64,000 nt of DNA. Origin: Rostratula benghalensis. Lineage: Eukaryota; Chordata; Aves; Charadriiformes; Rostratulidae. Positions 40,171-53,465 of the stretch are shown here, piece after piece (positions within the stretch are counted from its first letter, which is position 1; every line of letters starts with the position of its first letter). The notes below the pieces were generated by a model. It worked only from the letters and a program-made list of their open reading frames with translations. It made no database searches and had not been told where the DNA came from. A program made the position numbers and the translations under genes. The stretch is taken from positions 405,578-469,577 of the forward strand of contig VXAI01000161.1 of the NCBI GenBank assembly GCA_013399305.1, read 5' to 3'.

Positions 40171-41018
40171 ATACACAAACAACAGATTTTCTAAATGCCA
40201 GAAATTAAAAAAAATAGAATAGAAAATTCTCATAATGATAGAAGGTGAGAGAAATAGCACCAGGAAAGGATAATGGTGTCGTCCAAAGAAAACAGGAGTC
40301 TGACAATGCTTTATAAACAAAAACATTATTGAGGCAGTAGGAATGATGAGCAGCAACACCCATATGTCAACTCACCCAGTTCCTGATACCAACCACAGGA
40401 TCATGGGCAATGCTGAGGCTTCTGAATGTAAGAGTCACTATGACCAATGGTAATGTGACTTTGGAGAGCCATACCTTATGTGAACAACGTGGGAGGCATC
40501 CTGCCTACACTGCTAGTGTGTGTCAGGGGGTAGGGTGTTGGCATTGGATATTGGTCAAAAGACAGGACATCAGGAGGAAGGGTCTCTGATGACACAATGA
40601 TTGTTAATGTCTAGATAATTATGACCATTTGCAACTAATAATTTGAACTGAAATTATTCTGTGAATAAGTTGTATTTTCCCTTTCCATAAATCAATAGTA
40701 ACAAACTTCAATTAGCCTAAATTTGTACATGCTAAGGAATGTTTTGGCACGTTTCCTAGAAATTATTTAGATTTATGTTTAGATTCTATATACCATTTTT
40801 TCACAAGTTCCAATTTCTTTTTTTTTTTTTTTTTTTTTTTAAGAATGAGAATTCTATAACCAGGAGAAAGAGAATGGAATAAATAATGACACTGCCAACA
40901 GTTGACAGTGCAAAAGCTCTTGATATGAATCTTAGTTCAAGAAGATATTAAAATAAATACACAAAAAAAACCCCTTTCTCAGCCTACAAGTATCCTTGTG
41001 CAGAAAACAAGTAAGTGA
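40171..41018. other. Non-coding stretch before LTR copy B
   Basis: About 850 bp. A moderately GC-richer patch at about 40370-40600 is unclassified. A 23-bp T run is at 40818-40840. Nothing else is recognised. Confidence 0.5.
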
Positions 41019-41023
41019 AATTG
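41019..41023. repeat. Probable target site duplication (left), LTR copy B
   Basis: AATTG precedes the opening TG of the LTR. The matching right-hand site at 41779-41783 is TATTG, so four of five bases agree. Confidence 0.6.
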
Positions 41024-41778
41024 TGTCCTGGTTTGAGGTAAAATAAATCAATTCTCTGGTTTGCAATTTTACTTTCTTGGCTGGGCCTCTTCTAACTAAA
41101 CTCTGAAATTAACAGCATGTTGTTCAGGAAACTGTTCATTCTCACAAGGATAAAACCTGATCACACCAAGGAATGGTGCAGAATGGTCCTTGATTATCCT
41201 TATTGCTAGAACAACTAAGGGCAGGGAATTCCGTTATTTGCCCCATTGGAGGGTCAGAAGTGGAAAAGCATTGAAGGGTCACCCCTCTGGGGAGGAGCTA
41301 ACAGGACAGGTGACCCCAAACTGACCAACTGGGATGTTCCATCCCATCAGCATCCTGCTGAGTATAAAAGCTAAGGGTCAAAGGGTCAACTCTTTCTTTC
41401 TTCGATGACCAACATCTGAGGAGGACCCTGTCTGTTCCTCTGCCTTTGACCCCAATCTGAGCATTCCTGACTCCAGAGCTGGAATCCAGCTCCTATCAAT
41501 AACCAAGTCCAGTCTGGGACTTTTCCTGATGCTAGCTGGTGAAGTGATCGTCATCCTTGGATCTTGATACATTTTTGTGTATACTGTATTTCTTTCATTA
41601 TTTTCTTCCTTTTGTTTTTGTTTTAATTTTAGTATTAATACTTCATTAAAGTAGTTTAGTTCATTCCAAACTCGCAAATCTCCTTATTCTTATTCTCTTC
41701 CTTTCCCTCCTTTTTTGGGGGGGACGAAGGGCCAACTGTCAGTCTGGTTTTGGTAAAATTTTGGTCAGAATCACAACA
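41024..41778 (+). mobile_element. Solo LTR of an endogenous retrovirus, copy B
   Basis: This 755-bp unit begins TGTCCTGG and ends ACAACA, and matches copy A (21649-22368) along its whole length with scattered substitutions and small indels. A good TATA box 'tataaaag' lies at 41363-41370, and an ATTAAA polyadenylation-like signal at 41645-41650. Together they set the plus orientation and suggest the U3-R boundary lies shortly after 41370. The flanks (AATTG and TATTG) fit a 5-bp duplication with one mutation and differ from those of copy A. No retroviral internal sequence adjoins it, so it is a second, independent solo LTR. Open frames within it, such as minus 41378-41677, are incidental. Confidence 0.87.
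41363..41370 (+). promoter_or_regulatory. TATA box of LTR copy B
   Basis: TATAAAAG sits about 340 bp into the LTR, where a U3 core promoter is expected. The homologous site in copy A has decayed to 'tataaatc'. Whether it is active cannot be told from sequence. Confidence 0.5.
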
Positions 41779-41783
41779 TATTG
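41779..41783. repeat. Probable target site duplication (right), LTR copy B
   Basis: TATTG follows the terminal CA of the LTR and matches the left AATTG at four of five positions. Confidence 0.6.
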
Positions 41784-42351
41784 TTATATATTTCCATTGA
41801 AAAAGAGTAACATTTCTGTTTACTCAACCAGGTATCAGGAAATAACAGTTCTGCACAGATTATCTATGAGATGTTTAATCATGGTTCATCGTGAATACAT
41901 ACAAAAAATTAAAGGCAATTGTGTCTAGATAAACCTGCTGAAAAAGTCAACATTATATTTGAGGTGGATTTTGAGAAAAAAGAAATGTATATTGACTCAC
42001 TAGAAAACATCATATATTGATTATGACATAAATCCCTCTATTCTTTCTGTTCTCTTCCCACAGTCTTTCTCCACTTTTGAGAACTCTGAAGGATATAAAG
42101 CAGTAGGAGCACCAAACAGAGCTGATACATATGCGTTTGGAGGGGTGAAAAAAGTAGACGGAAGAGGGGTCTTGAAATTTCTTGATAAAATTGATGGGAT
42201 TACTCCTATGTATGTCACTCCAAAGTCTTTGAACTTTTTCTCTATCCAACTGAAAATGTCACTGCAATATCTAAGTCTTTCCAGTCAAAATGTGAGAGAG
42301 TCATCACAGAACTTCTTCGGTATTATTTTTTTTTTTTTTTTAAGGAGCTCT
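41784..42351. other. Non-coding stretch between LTR copy B and CR1
   Basis: About 570 bp. A 16-bp T run at 42326-42341 abuts the following CR1 copy. No gene is recognised; the overlapping short frames at 42010-42249 have no domain. Confidence 0.5.
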
Positions 42352-42722
42352 GATTTCATGGAATTGTCAGAGTTGGAAGGGACCTCTAGAGCTCATCCAG
42401 TCCCGCTCCCCTGCTAAAGCAGGGTTGCCCAGAGCACATCACTCAGGACTGCATCCAGGCGGAGCTTGAAGGTCTCCAGAGAAGGGGACTCCGCACCCTC
42501 CCTGGGCAGCCTCTGCCAGGGCTCTGCCACCTTCATTGTAAATAAGTTTTTTTCTCATATTTTAATGGAACTTCCTGTGTTGCAGCTTGTGCCCGTTGTC
42601 CCTCATCCTGTCACTGGAAAACATTGAGAAGAGTCTGGCTCCATACTCCTTCAACCTACCCTTTAGGTGCTTGTAAGCATTAATTAGGTCTCCCCTCAGC
42701 CTTCTTTTCTCCAGGCTAAATT
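42352..42722 (-). mobile_element. CR1 LINE fragment, minus strand
   Basis: The reversed CR1 3' end (about 42355) is followed by 'gagttggaagggacctctag', 'gctcatccagtcccgctccc', the 'ctccagagaaggggactccg' block, 'gttgtccctcatcctgtcac' and 'cttcttttctccaggctaaa', where the similarity stops. The blocks parallel those of the copy at 13673-14020, so the two probably belong to related subfamilies. Frames are broken. Confidence 0.92.
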
Positions 42723-45700
42723 TGGTGACTGGAGATAAAGAACAAGTAGGTGTTACTGATAATTAGAGAACATAGGGCACTAAGCAAGACAAGACAATAC
42801 ACTTCATCTATTTAAAACAGAAGAAACGTGCCACCATGTCAAGACTGTTGATACGGAGCTTCATTCAATCAGTCTGTGAAAGGCTGGAAATGATAAATGG
42901 TGCAAGTGGGAAAAAAAAGATGTTGTGAAACAGGATAAAAAAACTCCCTGAGAAAGATCTTTTTGACTTTTTCCTGCAGTACATAGGTCAGTGGGTCCAT
43001 GCCTATGCATTATGGCAATAAGAATAAAAGAGTCACCTGACCATAGTCCCTTATGATTTTCAAAATCTGTCTTTTTTTACATGCTTTTGTTTTCTCCTTC
43101 TACTTGATGAATATGAGTAATGCTTTTTCCTCAAGTTCAGGCCTTAAAGTGGCAGTTTTGTCTCAATTCAACATTTCTAGAGTCCATTCCAAATGGAATA
43201 ATAATACTGCTTTCTATTCATAATGCGAGTTTATAAAAAGTTCAAATAATGCCAGCAGTGATACCTACTGATATTTTCCCTAGAAAGTCAAAATGCTGAA
43301 AAATATTTGAGACAGACATATAATTTATTCTTATGGGTCTGTGTTTTCTAGGAGGCTTGTGAAATAACCTGGTTTAAAAAAAGAAAAACAAAAAAAAAAT
43401 TTAAAAAAGTGAAAACATTCTGCTAGACAGTCAGCATCAAGTATCAGCTCTTTCCCTGCGTGATACTGATAAAGGTGATTTCTTTGGGGAAAAGCCACAT
43501 GATGACATTTTCATGTAATATATTTGGTGTCAAACATAAGTCACATCAGTGTCAACAACTGTGAGATCTCTTTGGGAAGCACGGGAGATCAAAATATTAG
43601 CATTCATTATTTTTACACATCAAACGGTCGCTCTCAGAAAGTCAAAGTGGAATAAGGACGTCAGGGAAGATACAAAAAAACCTGTAAAAGGATGCATCGT
43701 CTGCATGAAAATGTTATCTGAGACCAAAACCTACCATAATGACTGCTAATGAGATGATGTGCGGAGAGAGAATAAAAAAAGAGGCTGAGTTGAGACTCTA
43801 ATAATAATTATGAAGGGATTCATATCGGACCTGTTTAAACAATGCAGGGAATGATCAATGAATTAAGTATCATTCAAGACAAGTAAGAGTAGCAAAGGTG
43901 AGTCCCAAATGATAGCTCAGACTACCTAACAAGATCCCATAATTAATAATGACAACTCTGACAGAAGTTTCTACTGTTAATAAACAAACCTAAGCAGAGG
44001 CTTACTTAAGAGGTTGTTTGCAAAGCATTTTCTCTGCCTTCCTGAGTCAAGGCTGTTACAAGAAATAGTATTGATCAAGAGATGAATGGAAATTTTTAGA
44101 CATAAATAAATGACATAGTAAGTCAGCAATTATAAAACAGGAAAATGTATAATGTTGTTTAATTTGTTAATACAGTGTAGTGTAATTCAAAGTTCTTGAT
44201 TGCGTTCTCACGGGCATGAGAGGTCAGCAAAGAAATATCTTATACCTGCTGTCTCAAAGAAACATGAAAAATAGAAATTAAATGAAATAATGAAATGAAA
44301 AAAAAAAAATCCTGCTGTAGCTGCATGGTTTGATTCTTGGTAAAGATTTCAGCTCCTTTGGATCATAGTTTAGTATTTAACACTATTATAATTCTTCCCT
44401 CACCATGTTTCTCCATTTCATCTATGTCACTGTCAACAGATTTTGCAACTTGTGTATTGGTCAATTATTATCTTCGTTGCTATCTTGAGACACTTAAGTT
44501 AAATAAACTTTATTGTCTCTTCATCTTGTGTACCAGCATTTGACAACAGGATTTTCTGGACCAAGATGAAGAAGATACTGCTTTCTCTACTTGTCCTCCA
44601 GACATTAATCTGTTTAGTGCTAAGAGATTCCAGAGCATGTGGGTACAATGCCAGAGGCTAGAAAAGGAGTTAACCATGTTAATCTGTACTTTGTCATAGG
44701 CAGGAGGGAAGCAGCAGCTCATCCTCATGAGAAGAATATTTATAGAATGAGTAAATTAAACTGCAGATGGCAGATGAACTCTGCACAGAGTGGGGGAAAT
44801 ATTCCTGTGGGGGTTTTTTTGGTTTGTTGTTGGTTTTTTAATCAGGACTCCAAGGAGTTTATTTCAGCAATTTTTAGACAAAATTTTCAACAATTTTCAA
44901 TTTTTTTCCACAAGTCTCAGGCTCATTCAACACTACTTACCTAGCAGTTAGCAAGTACTTACCTACTTGTTATTATCTTCCTTCCAGTTTCCTAGGCTGG
45001 ATGGTTTATTTCACCTCTGGTGGTGAGGCTGTGATGATATTTCATTATCTGTTCTACCGATGCTCTTGCATTTGTTGTTCTACTATTTCTTCTTGCACAA
45101 AATTGGTTGTGCATTACTGGGTAGGGTTTTGAATAGGATTGGTTATGCATAGCCACTGATTATCTTAGTTTATATTATCAGAGTGGCACACGTGGCTTGG
45201 TAACACATCTCTAGAACCCATTGATTACCGAGAAAGGAGGTTTTCACTTCTGAGTCCATATTATTATGATTGGTTGTGTCTTTTACAACTTTACTTCCAC
45301 TTGATTGTGCAAGACCAGTGTATGGATGTTCCATTTACAGTTGCCTTGGACTGGATTTTACCTGCTAGTAGGTGATGGAAACAGGTAGATTCACTTATAT
45401 GTGATTTGGTTTTATGATGCAAATTCTGGTCCTACAGGTAAAATTCTTGATTTCTTCAGATTCAAAGATTCTACTGTTTTCAGTAAAGACAGAACTGCTC
45501 CCTGTGTATTCAGTATGGAAGACATTTGACTGTCAGACTCTGTATTAACATCCTTCAGCCTTATCAAATGCTTGTAAATTTAGTACCAGCTCTGCTCACC
45601 AGCCCTTGGAGAAGTATATCCTGACAGCTGTTGAATATCTTCAGCTCCCAACTCCACTGAAGCTGAAGGTACTTATGAACACTCAGCACAGGATTATCTC

Positions 45701-46701
45701 TGCAATGATTAAAAGAGAAAGAGAAAAATAAATCCTTAAAGGCATTGAAAAATTTTGGCAGAAAGTGTGGTGAGCTATTATTGATTTGTACCTACTTCAG
45801 GCCTAAATGTGTCATAACTTTCTTAAATGTTACTTGAATATGTGTCATTTCCATTTTTGTATTGCTGAATAACAGGGCAGCAATGCATTTGTAACATGGA
45901 AAAAAGTACGCGTGATATTATTTAATTCACTTAAATTCCACCTCGCAGTTAAATAAGCTCATGGACTAGCTTTTTGAAAAATTGACACAGACAAAATGGA
46001 AAATGTCCAAAGGACTTTGCAATTCATCAAGTGTAATGGCCAAGAAAAGAAATTTATTTACAGTACTCACACACTTCTTTACAGCCACAGTGGCAGTAGA
46101 CTGAACTGCAGTCCTTTTATAGAGTTAGGAATTAGCTTTCCATTTGAAATCAATAATGTGTTGTATGAGGTCACTGCTTAGTAATCCCTAGAATGCTTTG
46201 CGACAGAGCCTTTCTGATAGATCTGAGTACAAGAGAACTTCATGGGCTTTATTTGGTGATAATGAATTGACTGAAAAGGGAAGAACTGGTGAGGTATTGC
46301 GAACTATAGCTTTTAAAAAAGACTCTGTCTAGTAGGTACGCCTGTACTCTCTAAAGGACCCCTAATTACACCTGCATGGTTCCTATATGTTGCTTGCAGT
46401 TACGTGATTTGCTACTTTCAAAACAGTGTTCTGTTTTTAATAGCAAAAATAAGAATAAACAGAATAAATAATGAGAACAAGTTGAAATAACTACACATCC
46501 TGCTGGCTGCCCATTCCACTACCACAAGTCATTTTTACTAACCCTTCTTAGTGATAAGATCCTACGTCTGTAATTAAACTGTATTTATAAATTACATTAA
46601 TAATATTAATGGCATTGTGTTCTCACATTCACTCCAAGTCTTTCCTCATTTTACTGGGCAACAACGTTAAAAAATGATAGGAAATATTTTATTTTTTTTC
46701 A
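42723..46701. other. Non-coding stretch up to the assembly gap
   Basis: About 4 kb of AT-rich sequence has no recognised gene. At about 45640-45695 a short segment ('ccaactccactgaagctgaagg' region followed by 'cactcagcacagga') resembles a very old amniote interspersed repeat, but this is only an impression. The end next to the gap is T-rich. Confidence 0.45.
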
Positions 46702-47473
46702 NNNNNNNNNNNNNNNNNNNNNNNNNNNNNNNNNNNNNNNNNNNNNNNNNNNNNNNNNNNNNNNNNNNNNNNNNNNNNNNNNNNNNNNNNNNNNNNNNNN
46801 NNNNNNNNNNNNNNNNNNNNNNNNNNNNNNNNNNNNNNNNNNNNNNNNNNNNNNNNNNNNNNNNNNNNNNNNNNNNNNNNNNNNNNNNNNNNNNNNNNNN
46901 NNNNNNNNNNNNNNNNNNNNNNNNNNNNNNNNNNNNNNNNNNNNNNNNNNNNNNNNNNNNNNNNNNNNNNNNNNNNNNNNNNNNNNNNNNNNNNNNNNNN
47001 NNNNNNNNNNNNNNNNNNNNNNNNNNNNNNNNNNNNNNNNNNNNNNNNNNNNNNNNNNNNNNNNNNNNNNNNNNNNNNNNNNNNNNNNNNNNNNNNNNNN
47101 NNNNNNNNNNNNNNNNNNNNNNNNNNNNNNNNNNNNNNNNNNNNNNNNNNNNNNNNNNNNNNNNNNNNNNNNNNNNNNNNNNNNNNNNNNNNNNNNNNNN
47201 NNNNNNNNNNNNNNNNNNNNNNNNNNNNNNNNNNNNNNNNNNNNNNNNNNNNNNNNNNNNNNNNNNNNNNNNNNNNNNNNNNNNNNNNNNNNNNNNNNNN
47301 NNNNNNNNNNNNNNNNNNNNNNNNNNNNNNNNNNNNNNNNNNNNNNNNNNNNNNNNNNNNNNNNNNNNNNNNNNNNNNNNNNNNNNNNNNNNNNNNNNNN
47401 NNNNNNNNNNNNNNNNNNNNNNNNNNNNNNNNNNNNNNNNNNNNNNNNNNNNNNNNNNNNNNNNNNNNNNNNN
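46702..47473. other. Assembly gap (772 N)
   Basis: A continuous run of N. The length is not a round number, which suggests an estimated rather than a placeholder size. The flanks are T-rich on the left and A/T-rich on the right. The long X-filled open frames across it are artefacts. Confidence 0.99.
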
Positions 47474-50400
47474 AAAATTTAATATTTAAGTATTTAATCA
47501 TATTTGTCTCATATTTATCACGTAAAATTTATTCAAACAGGTGGGGGCATCACATTTTAAAGTGGCTAATAAAATTTTAATAATTATTAGGGCAGAGCGA
47601 CAAACCAACACATCTCCAGTTTGAAAGAGAACTGAAGTGTCAAAGCCAGCCAATATCATGTAGTTTGCTACAGTTTCCCAGTTTGCTTTATGAGGGACAA
47701 AAAAAAAAAAGAGTATGGTTATATTTAAGTTTGTTTTACCCTAACAAAAACAAATTACTGCATTTCTCTTACTAATAGCAGTTTATTTGCCAAAATTATA
47801 TGGTTTTCACTAAAAAAAAAATAAAAAAAATTAATCCTGCTATTTCGGAGATAGGAGGAGGAGAAAAGTGAAAGTAGCAAACTGAGCTGTCAGAAGAGCT
47901 GAGCATAGAACTCACCTTTGCGGAGCACTGGAGACCTGAAGTCTATCACCGTTATTCTCCCAGAGGGGCTGTGCAAAGGTCAGATGCATAATATACCAAA
48001 TAAAACTGTGGCAGCAATACAAAAAAGTTAACTGCAGCCATCGTCTTCCTCAATATATCCAAAGTATGCTACTGTAGATTCCTTTCAAGTTAAATACAAA
48101 TAAATAAATAGAAATCCAATTAAAATTGGGACTATAAAAGGAAAAAAAAAAGTATAATATTTTTCAATATCCCCAGAATATGAATGTGTTTAGATTGTGA
48201 ATAATTAACTGAAACGTGCAGAGTTAATTAACGGTGCTAACAGTATCGCTAGTGAGGAACTATGGAGATATCTAAAGGCAGAACATACAACCTGGGCTAA
48301 AATCCTGGCTCCTGAAGAACACAATATTGCATAGCATAGCACAACTTCTTCTGGGAGGTGTGTCTCGTTCAGTGTACGGCCTTCTCACCAGAAAACACAT
48401 ATTTCACCTTGTGTGAGCTTTGGGAAGGAGTATGGAAAGATGATAGCAGAGTGGTTGAGCTCCTGGCCTGCATTTTTACTTTAGTCTCTTGCCTTGTTGA
48501 AAAAAATGGTTTCCAGTTTTACAAGGTCAACAAATAGACTCAGGCGCAGATAAAATCTTTTTCACTGTTTTGAAAGATGTCTGTAAAAAGCTGAAAGTTT
48601 AATGTTAGATATAGAACATCTTTGGTTGTGAATGTGTTATGAACTTCTTAAACTGATATGCCATTTAAAAAAACCAATGGAGTTACATTTTATTTTACAA
48701 CTCAACACACAACCATTCTTGACATGTGACAACCTTTAACAAAGCAATAAATTTTAAATCACTGGGGTGAAAAATATATTTCCAATTTGTTGCTTTATTG
48801 AGTTGTTAAATGCATAAGCACTCTGATTACATTTTGCCTGCAGGTTCAAAATATTTGCAGAAGGCTTTGTGCGTGTGCACACATACACACACATAGAACA
48901 TATCAGAATTTATGTTTTTAATTTAAAGAACCTGAATTTCTTATTCAGAATTTCTGCTAAAATAGTAACATTGCAATGATAATATACAGGGGCCTGGCAG
49001 AACAAAACGCCTTTCAAAAGTGTTTTTAATACATTTATACAACCATGCATATCTGTATTTATGAGCTGTGCTGTTTTCATAAAGAAGTAGTTTCCAGTTA
49101 CCTATTTCCTGTTCATATTAAGTGGTAACAAAAAGGGAGGTGTCACTATGCACTATGTGTTATTGAACATATCTATAATTAGATATTACAAATTAGCTAA
49201 ATCAATAAGGATTTTTCTTTCTTTTTTATTTGGTAGAACTAAATGATTTATTATAATAATTTCTTATGATTTTCAAAATGTTCTTTATAATAAACTAGAT
49301 ATACCCTACCTTAGAATAAAAACAACTGTGCTGAACTTATTTAGAAAATTATGACAATAATTTCTTATATGTGATGCATTTTATAATACTGGTATGAAGT
49401 ATAGGTGATGTAATCTAGAATTTATTCAAGAGAATTATAACTTACCTATTTCCTGCAGTCTTCCAAAATTCTTTGAAATTAAGATTATAATGGAGAATCT
49501 AATAATGTTCAAGCAATACGATGCTGTATGGTACAATTATAGATTGTATATTCATGAATGTTAGTGCTTTTGAAGCAGCAGACTCATTTTTCTGTCACTG
49601 ATAACTTTTTTTCATTAACTGAAAAAAATAAATAAAACCCTTAATTCATTCATAAGGCAATATAATATCAACTTACCTATTTAAAATATATTTACATTTT
49701 CTACTTTTGCAGAAAGAGAACAACCATGTCTGACTTGACCAGCATTCAAATACTGGGACTTCAACACTTGATTTAACTGTTGGCAGACAGTAAAGCTGTT
49801 AGACCTTGTATGTATTTAAGAACATGCACCGACTATTGATTTCATTTGTGCTATCAAAACCCAGCAAAACTTCTGGAGCCAGAATCTTAATTCAGAAATT
49901 TGTCAGGGTAATCAGTGATGCTACCAAGAAAATACCTGCCCTGGTTAGCAAGGCCTTCCTGTTCTTCATTAACCAAATGACTTTCAGGTGATATATAATA
50001 TATTTGACAATAAAGCCATTTTCATGGTTAATTACTTAAATACATGCCTAATTAATGCCTGGTAATGGGGTTATAAATCTAGGTAAAAATTATACTGTAG
50101 CAACATAGACAAGTTACCTGGTTTGGCAGTATGTAAGTAATAGATATTATATAAGTTGTTTGGGTTTTGCTGTTGTTAACAGCATTAAATAAACTATGTT
50201 TTACTTTATATATAAAAGAACCTCTTCTATCAACTACAGAAATATTTTAGCAACCTTAAGAAGGTTTCAGATAGATGGACATGTTACTTACCTACATGAA
50301 CAAGAAAAGTTAAGGAATTACATCCCGCCCCAAATGAATAATACAAGTATGTAATTGCATTGTTGCAAAGAGTTAAAATATTGGTTTTGGTTTGTTTTGT

Positions 50401-53400
50401 TTGGTTTTGTTTTTATGTTCTTAAGAACCTTTTTTTTTTTTTTGGCATTAACACATATTTTCTTACTATAATTTCTTTTTTATATCTTCTAAATTTGACA
50501 ACTTCTCTCTTCCTTTCATTGTCTTTTTTTAAGGCAGAGATGTCAAAGTGGAATGTGGGATAAAATCATGAGTCTATTGAATTATGGGAGTTTTGCAAGT
50601 GGGGTAATGGAATTTTACCCAAGGTAAAATTCTGTGTCATAATTTTACGTCTTATAATTATTTAAAGCCTCTTTGTGTTGCAGCTGGTTGAGGGCAGGCA
50701 GGAGAAATATATATGTTTTCAACTTATTTTATGTGTCTAATTATCCCTTAGACTAAAAGGCTCTTCGTCATTGGTCTGGCACATTAGTTGCTCTCAGAGA
50801 ACTTTCTACTTCTAGAAAGAGTTTGAGATGAAGTTCTGATAAATTCTGAGCACAAATTTCCATTTTTCACAAACATATAAACCAATCTTTTCCTTTATAC
50901 TTCTAAACCAAATGTGCAACTTTGCAAAAAAGTATGCAAGCTTATTTGAGAAAATATATTACTCGTATAATTATATTAATTGTTAATAGATTTGTTCTTC
51001 ATTGTATGCCCATCATTGAGCCACAGTTAATCACATTTTCCATGTCAACCTTCCAAGAACCAGCACTTTTATTTCTTTCAGGTGTAACTTTTTTTCCAGT
51101 CATTTCCAGGGTCCCAAATAATCTACTATTTAATACAATAAGTACATTTGGTGTTATTATAATATGCATCATTTGAGGTTTGGAAATACTTTCTAAAACT
51201 TACTGAGTAAATTCTTGGTTTGTTCCATGTTACCTTTAAATGGTGGCTAAAAAATTGTATTTTCTAATGTCATGTAAAGAAGTAAGGTTGCCTGGATGAT
51301 GTTGTAAGCCAGCGTTTCCTTACAGATTGGTGTAAAAGTCCAGTATTGCATGGGTGGTAAAGGTCTTCTTTTTTTCCAATTCACAACAGCTGTTGTAAGA
51401 ACTGTTCTGGAATTGCTGAAAAGTGGTAATGTAGACACATAAAGCGTAAAATCTAGCTGAATTTTGAATTCTAAGCAACAGAGGAATAGATACTATGCTT
51501 CTGTTAAATAGAATACCTGAAAAACAAACTAATAAACAAACAGAAACCCTCAAAGCAACTTAAATCCCTATACCATTCAAGATATCCAAGATCAAATATG
51601 TTGAAAGCAAACTGAGACTTAAAATTATGAGACTTAAAATTTGCACAAAAGAATAACACAGAGAGGACAGTGCTGGTCCTTCACAGAAATTTTTAATTAT
51701 TGGAAATGCCAAATGCATTGCCAAAGGTTTAGCTCTATTAAAACAGAGTTAACATATAGAGAGACAGAGAAATCCCATATCCAATAGGTAATCTTATCTA
51801 AAATAGAGTTAGTTCTATTTATCATTTTTTCCAAAATTATAGATAATGCAGTTCATGATATGGACTGTGGTTCTAGGAAAGTCACTGCTTGAGAAAACTC
51901 GTGTGATATCAAAACCAATAAAGCTGCAATGCTGTACATCAATACTTCTTACAAATAACATTAATCTTAGCACAGATTGTGGATTACTAAACTTCAATCT
52001 CAACATAAATTTGTTTCTAAGTAGAAGTCTTGGTGAGAAGATATTACATGGTAAAAATGGCTGTAATATTAAAATACAATACAAATTAAAAAATTATTAA
52101 TTCATCATGCAAACAATGGTCCTGAGAGTGCTTGTAGTAATTCAGACATCAAGATGGGACATTAAAAATGTACAACAGAAAACAAATGGCTGATTTAACT
52201 TTACAGAGGGAAAGACTGTGGATAGAAATATTTTTTTAAATAGACTAATGTGACAGTATTGTGACTAACATATGGTGGAAAAATTAGCTCCAGATGAAAA
52301 ATTCAGCAACCTTCGTGTGTTAAATGTATTGATCTAAATATTAATAAAATCCAAGTGGCTATGGATAACAGAAACTTAATATAAGCAAGGACTTGCTCAA
52401 CATTACAGGAGGTTGTAGTTGCATCACTTCACTTACGTGTTATACAGAGTAAATACATTCTTTTATTTTATCCATAAAAGTATTTGCAATTATAGCTTTG
52501 GACAAGTGTTCCTTGGAAGTCCAGGGAGTTATGACAAATTTACACCTTGTGATCTTTTATCTTCTCTACAATATCTGCCACACAAAGGCAGAAACATATA
52601 CAAAGATATCAGAAAAAGGTACAAGAGTGTTGTTGATTTTTCAGAGTTCCTTGGTAATTTTAGACCAATGCTGCATTCAGAGTTGTGTTAGTGTGATATT
52701 TTAAAGTGTTTTAAAGAGATCACTATCATAGGAATAGTCATTTAATGACTGAAAATCAGCCTTGCAAAAATGCCTGAGATACAGCTAAACTTTGTGTTAA
52801 GCCAGTCAACATTATGCAGACCTAGCTAATATTTGCTGGAGACAGAGATTTCTTGTTTAATGACCACTGTATCTTTTTAAGATACTCAAACTATAGAATC
52901 TTATAATTAATTTTAATAAGAGAAAGGGTCAAATAGTTATAGTCACAGCTACAGCATTTAAATAGTCTTTCTGATACTTTCATTCAAAAAATGGAATCAC
53001 ATAAAGAAGGGATCTTGATAACACTGTAAAGAGTTGGGGAACAATAAATTCTCAGAAATTCAGATCCCAGATTAGATTATAAATTTACATATAGAAACAT
53101 CTAATCATTAATCCAAAATAACCTTTTGGGAGGATACTTCACAGAAATTCTTTGACGGAATCCCACTAACAAAGCTCTTCTGGTTTTGGCCATTTGCTTT
53201 CTTGGAGTAAAAAAATTATTTAATCAGAAAACTAGTAAGAAAACCTTGCCTGTGCTCAGCTTCCTGTGGTTTACATATGCAGCAAAGCAATCTTTTATTT
53301 ATATACCATCTACTGTGTGCCCCTTTTCCCTTCAACTTGTAAAAAAACAGTCTACAGGGTAACCGCTGAAAAAAATGTGGAGAGATACACTATCAACTGG

Positions 53401-53465
53401 AAATGAATGAAGAAAATATTCTGTGTTAGAAACCACAACATCTTTTACAAAGTAATGACCTAAAA
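47474..53465. other. Long AT-rich non-coding stretch
   Basis: About 6 kb with no recognised gene or transposon. It includes a short (CA)n patch at about 48878-48892 and several TAATTA-like words around 48180-48240. Short open frames here lack protein-like features. Confidence 0.5.

Noticed and set aside
41378..41677. 99-codon minus-strand open frame
   Set aside because: It lies wholly inside solo LTR copy B on the opposite strand; no independent support.
21644..41783. One long provirus bounded by the two LTRs
   Set aside because: Each LTR has its own flanking duplication, and the intervening sequence has CR1 fragments but no retroviral genes.
46674..47501. Two 270-codon frames across the N run
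   Set aside because: They consist almost entirely of unknown residues and are artefacts of the assembly gap.
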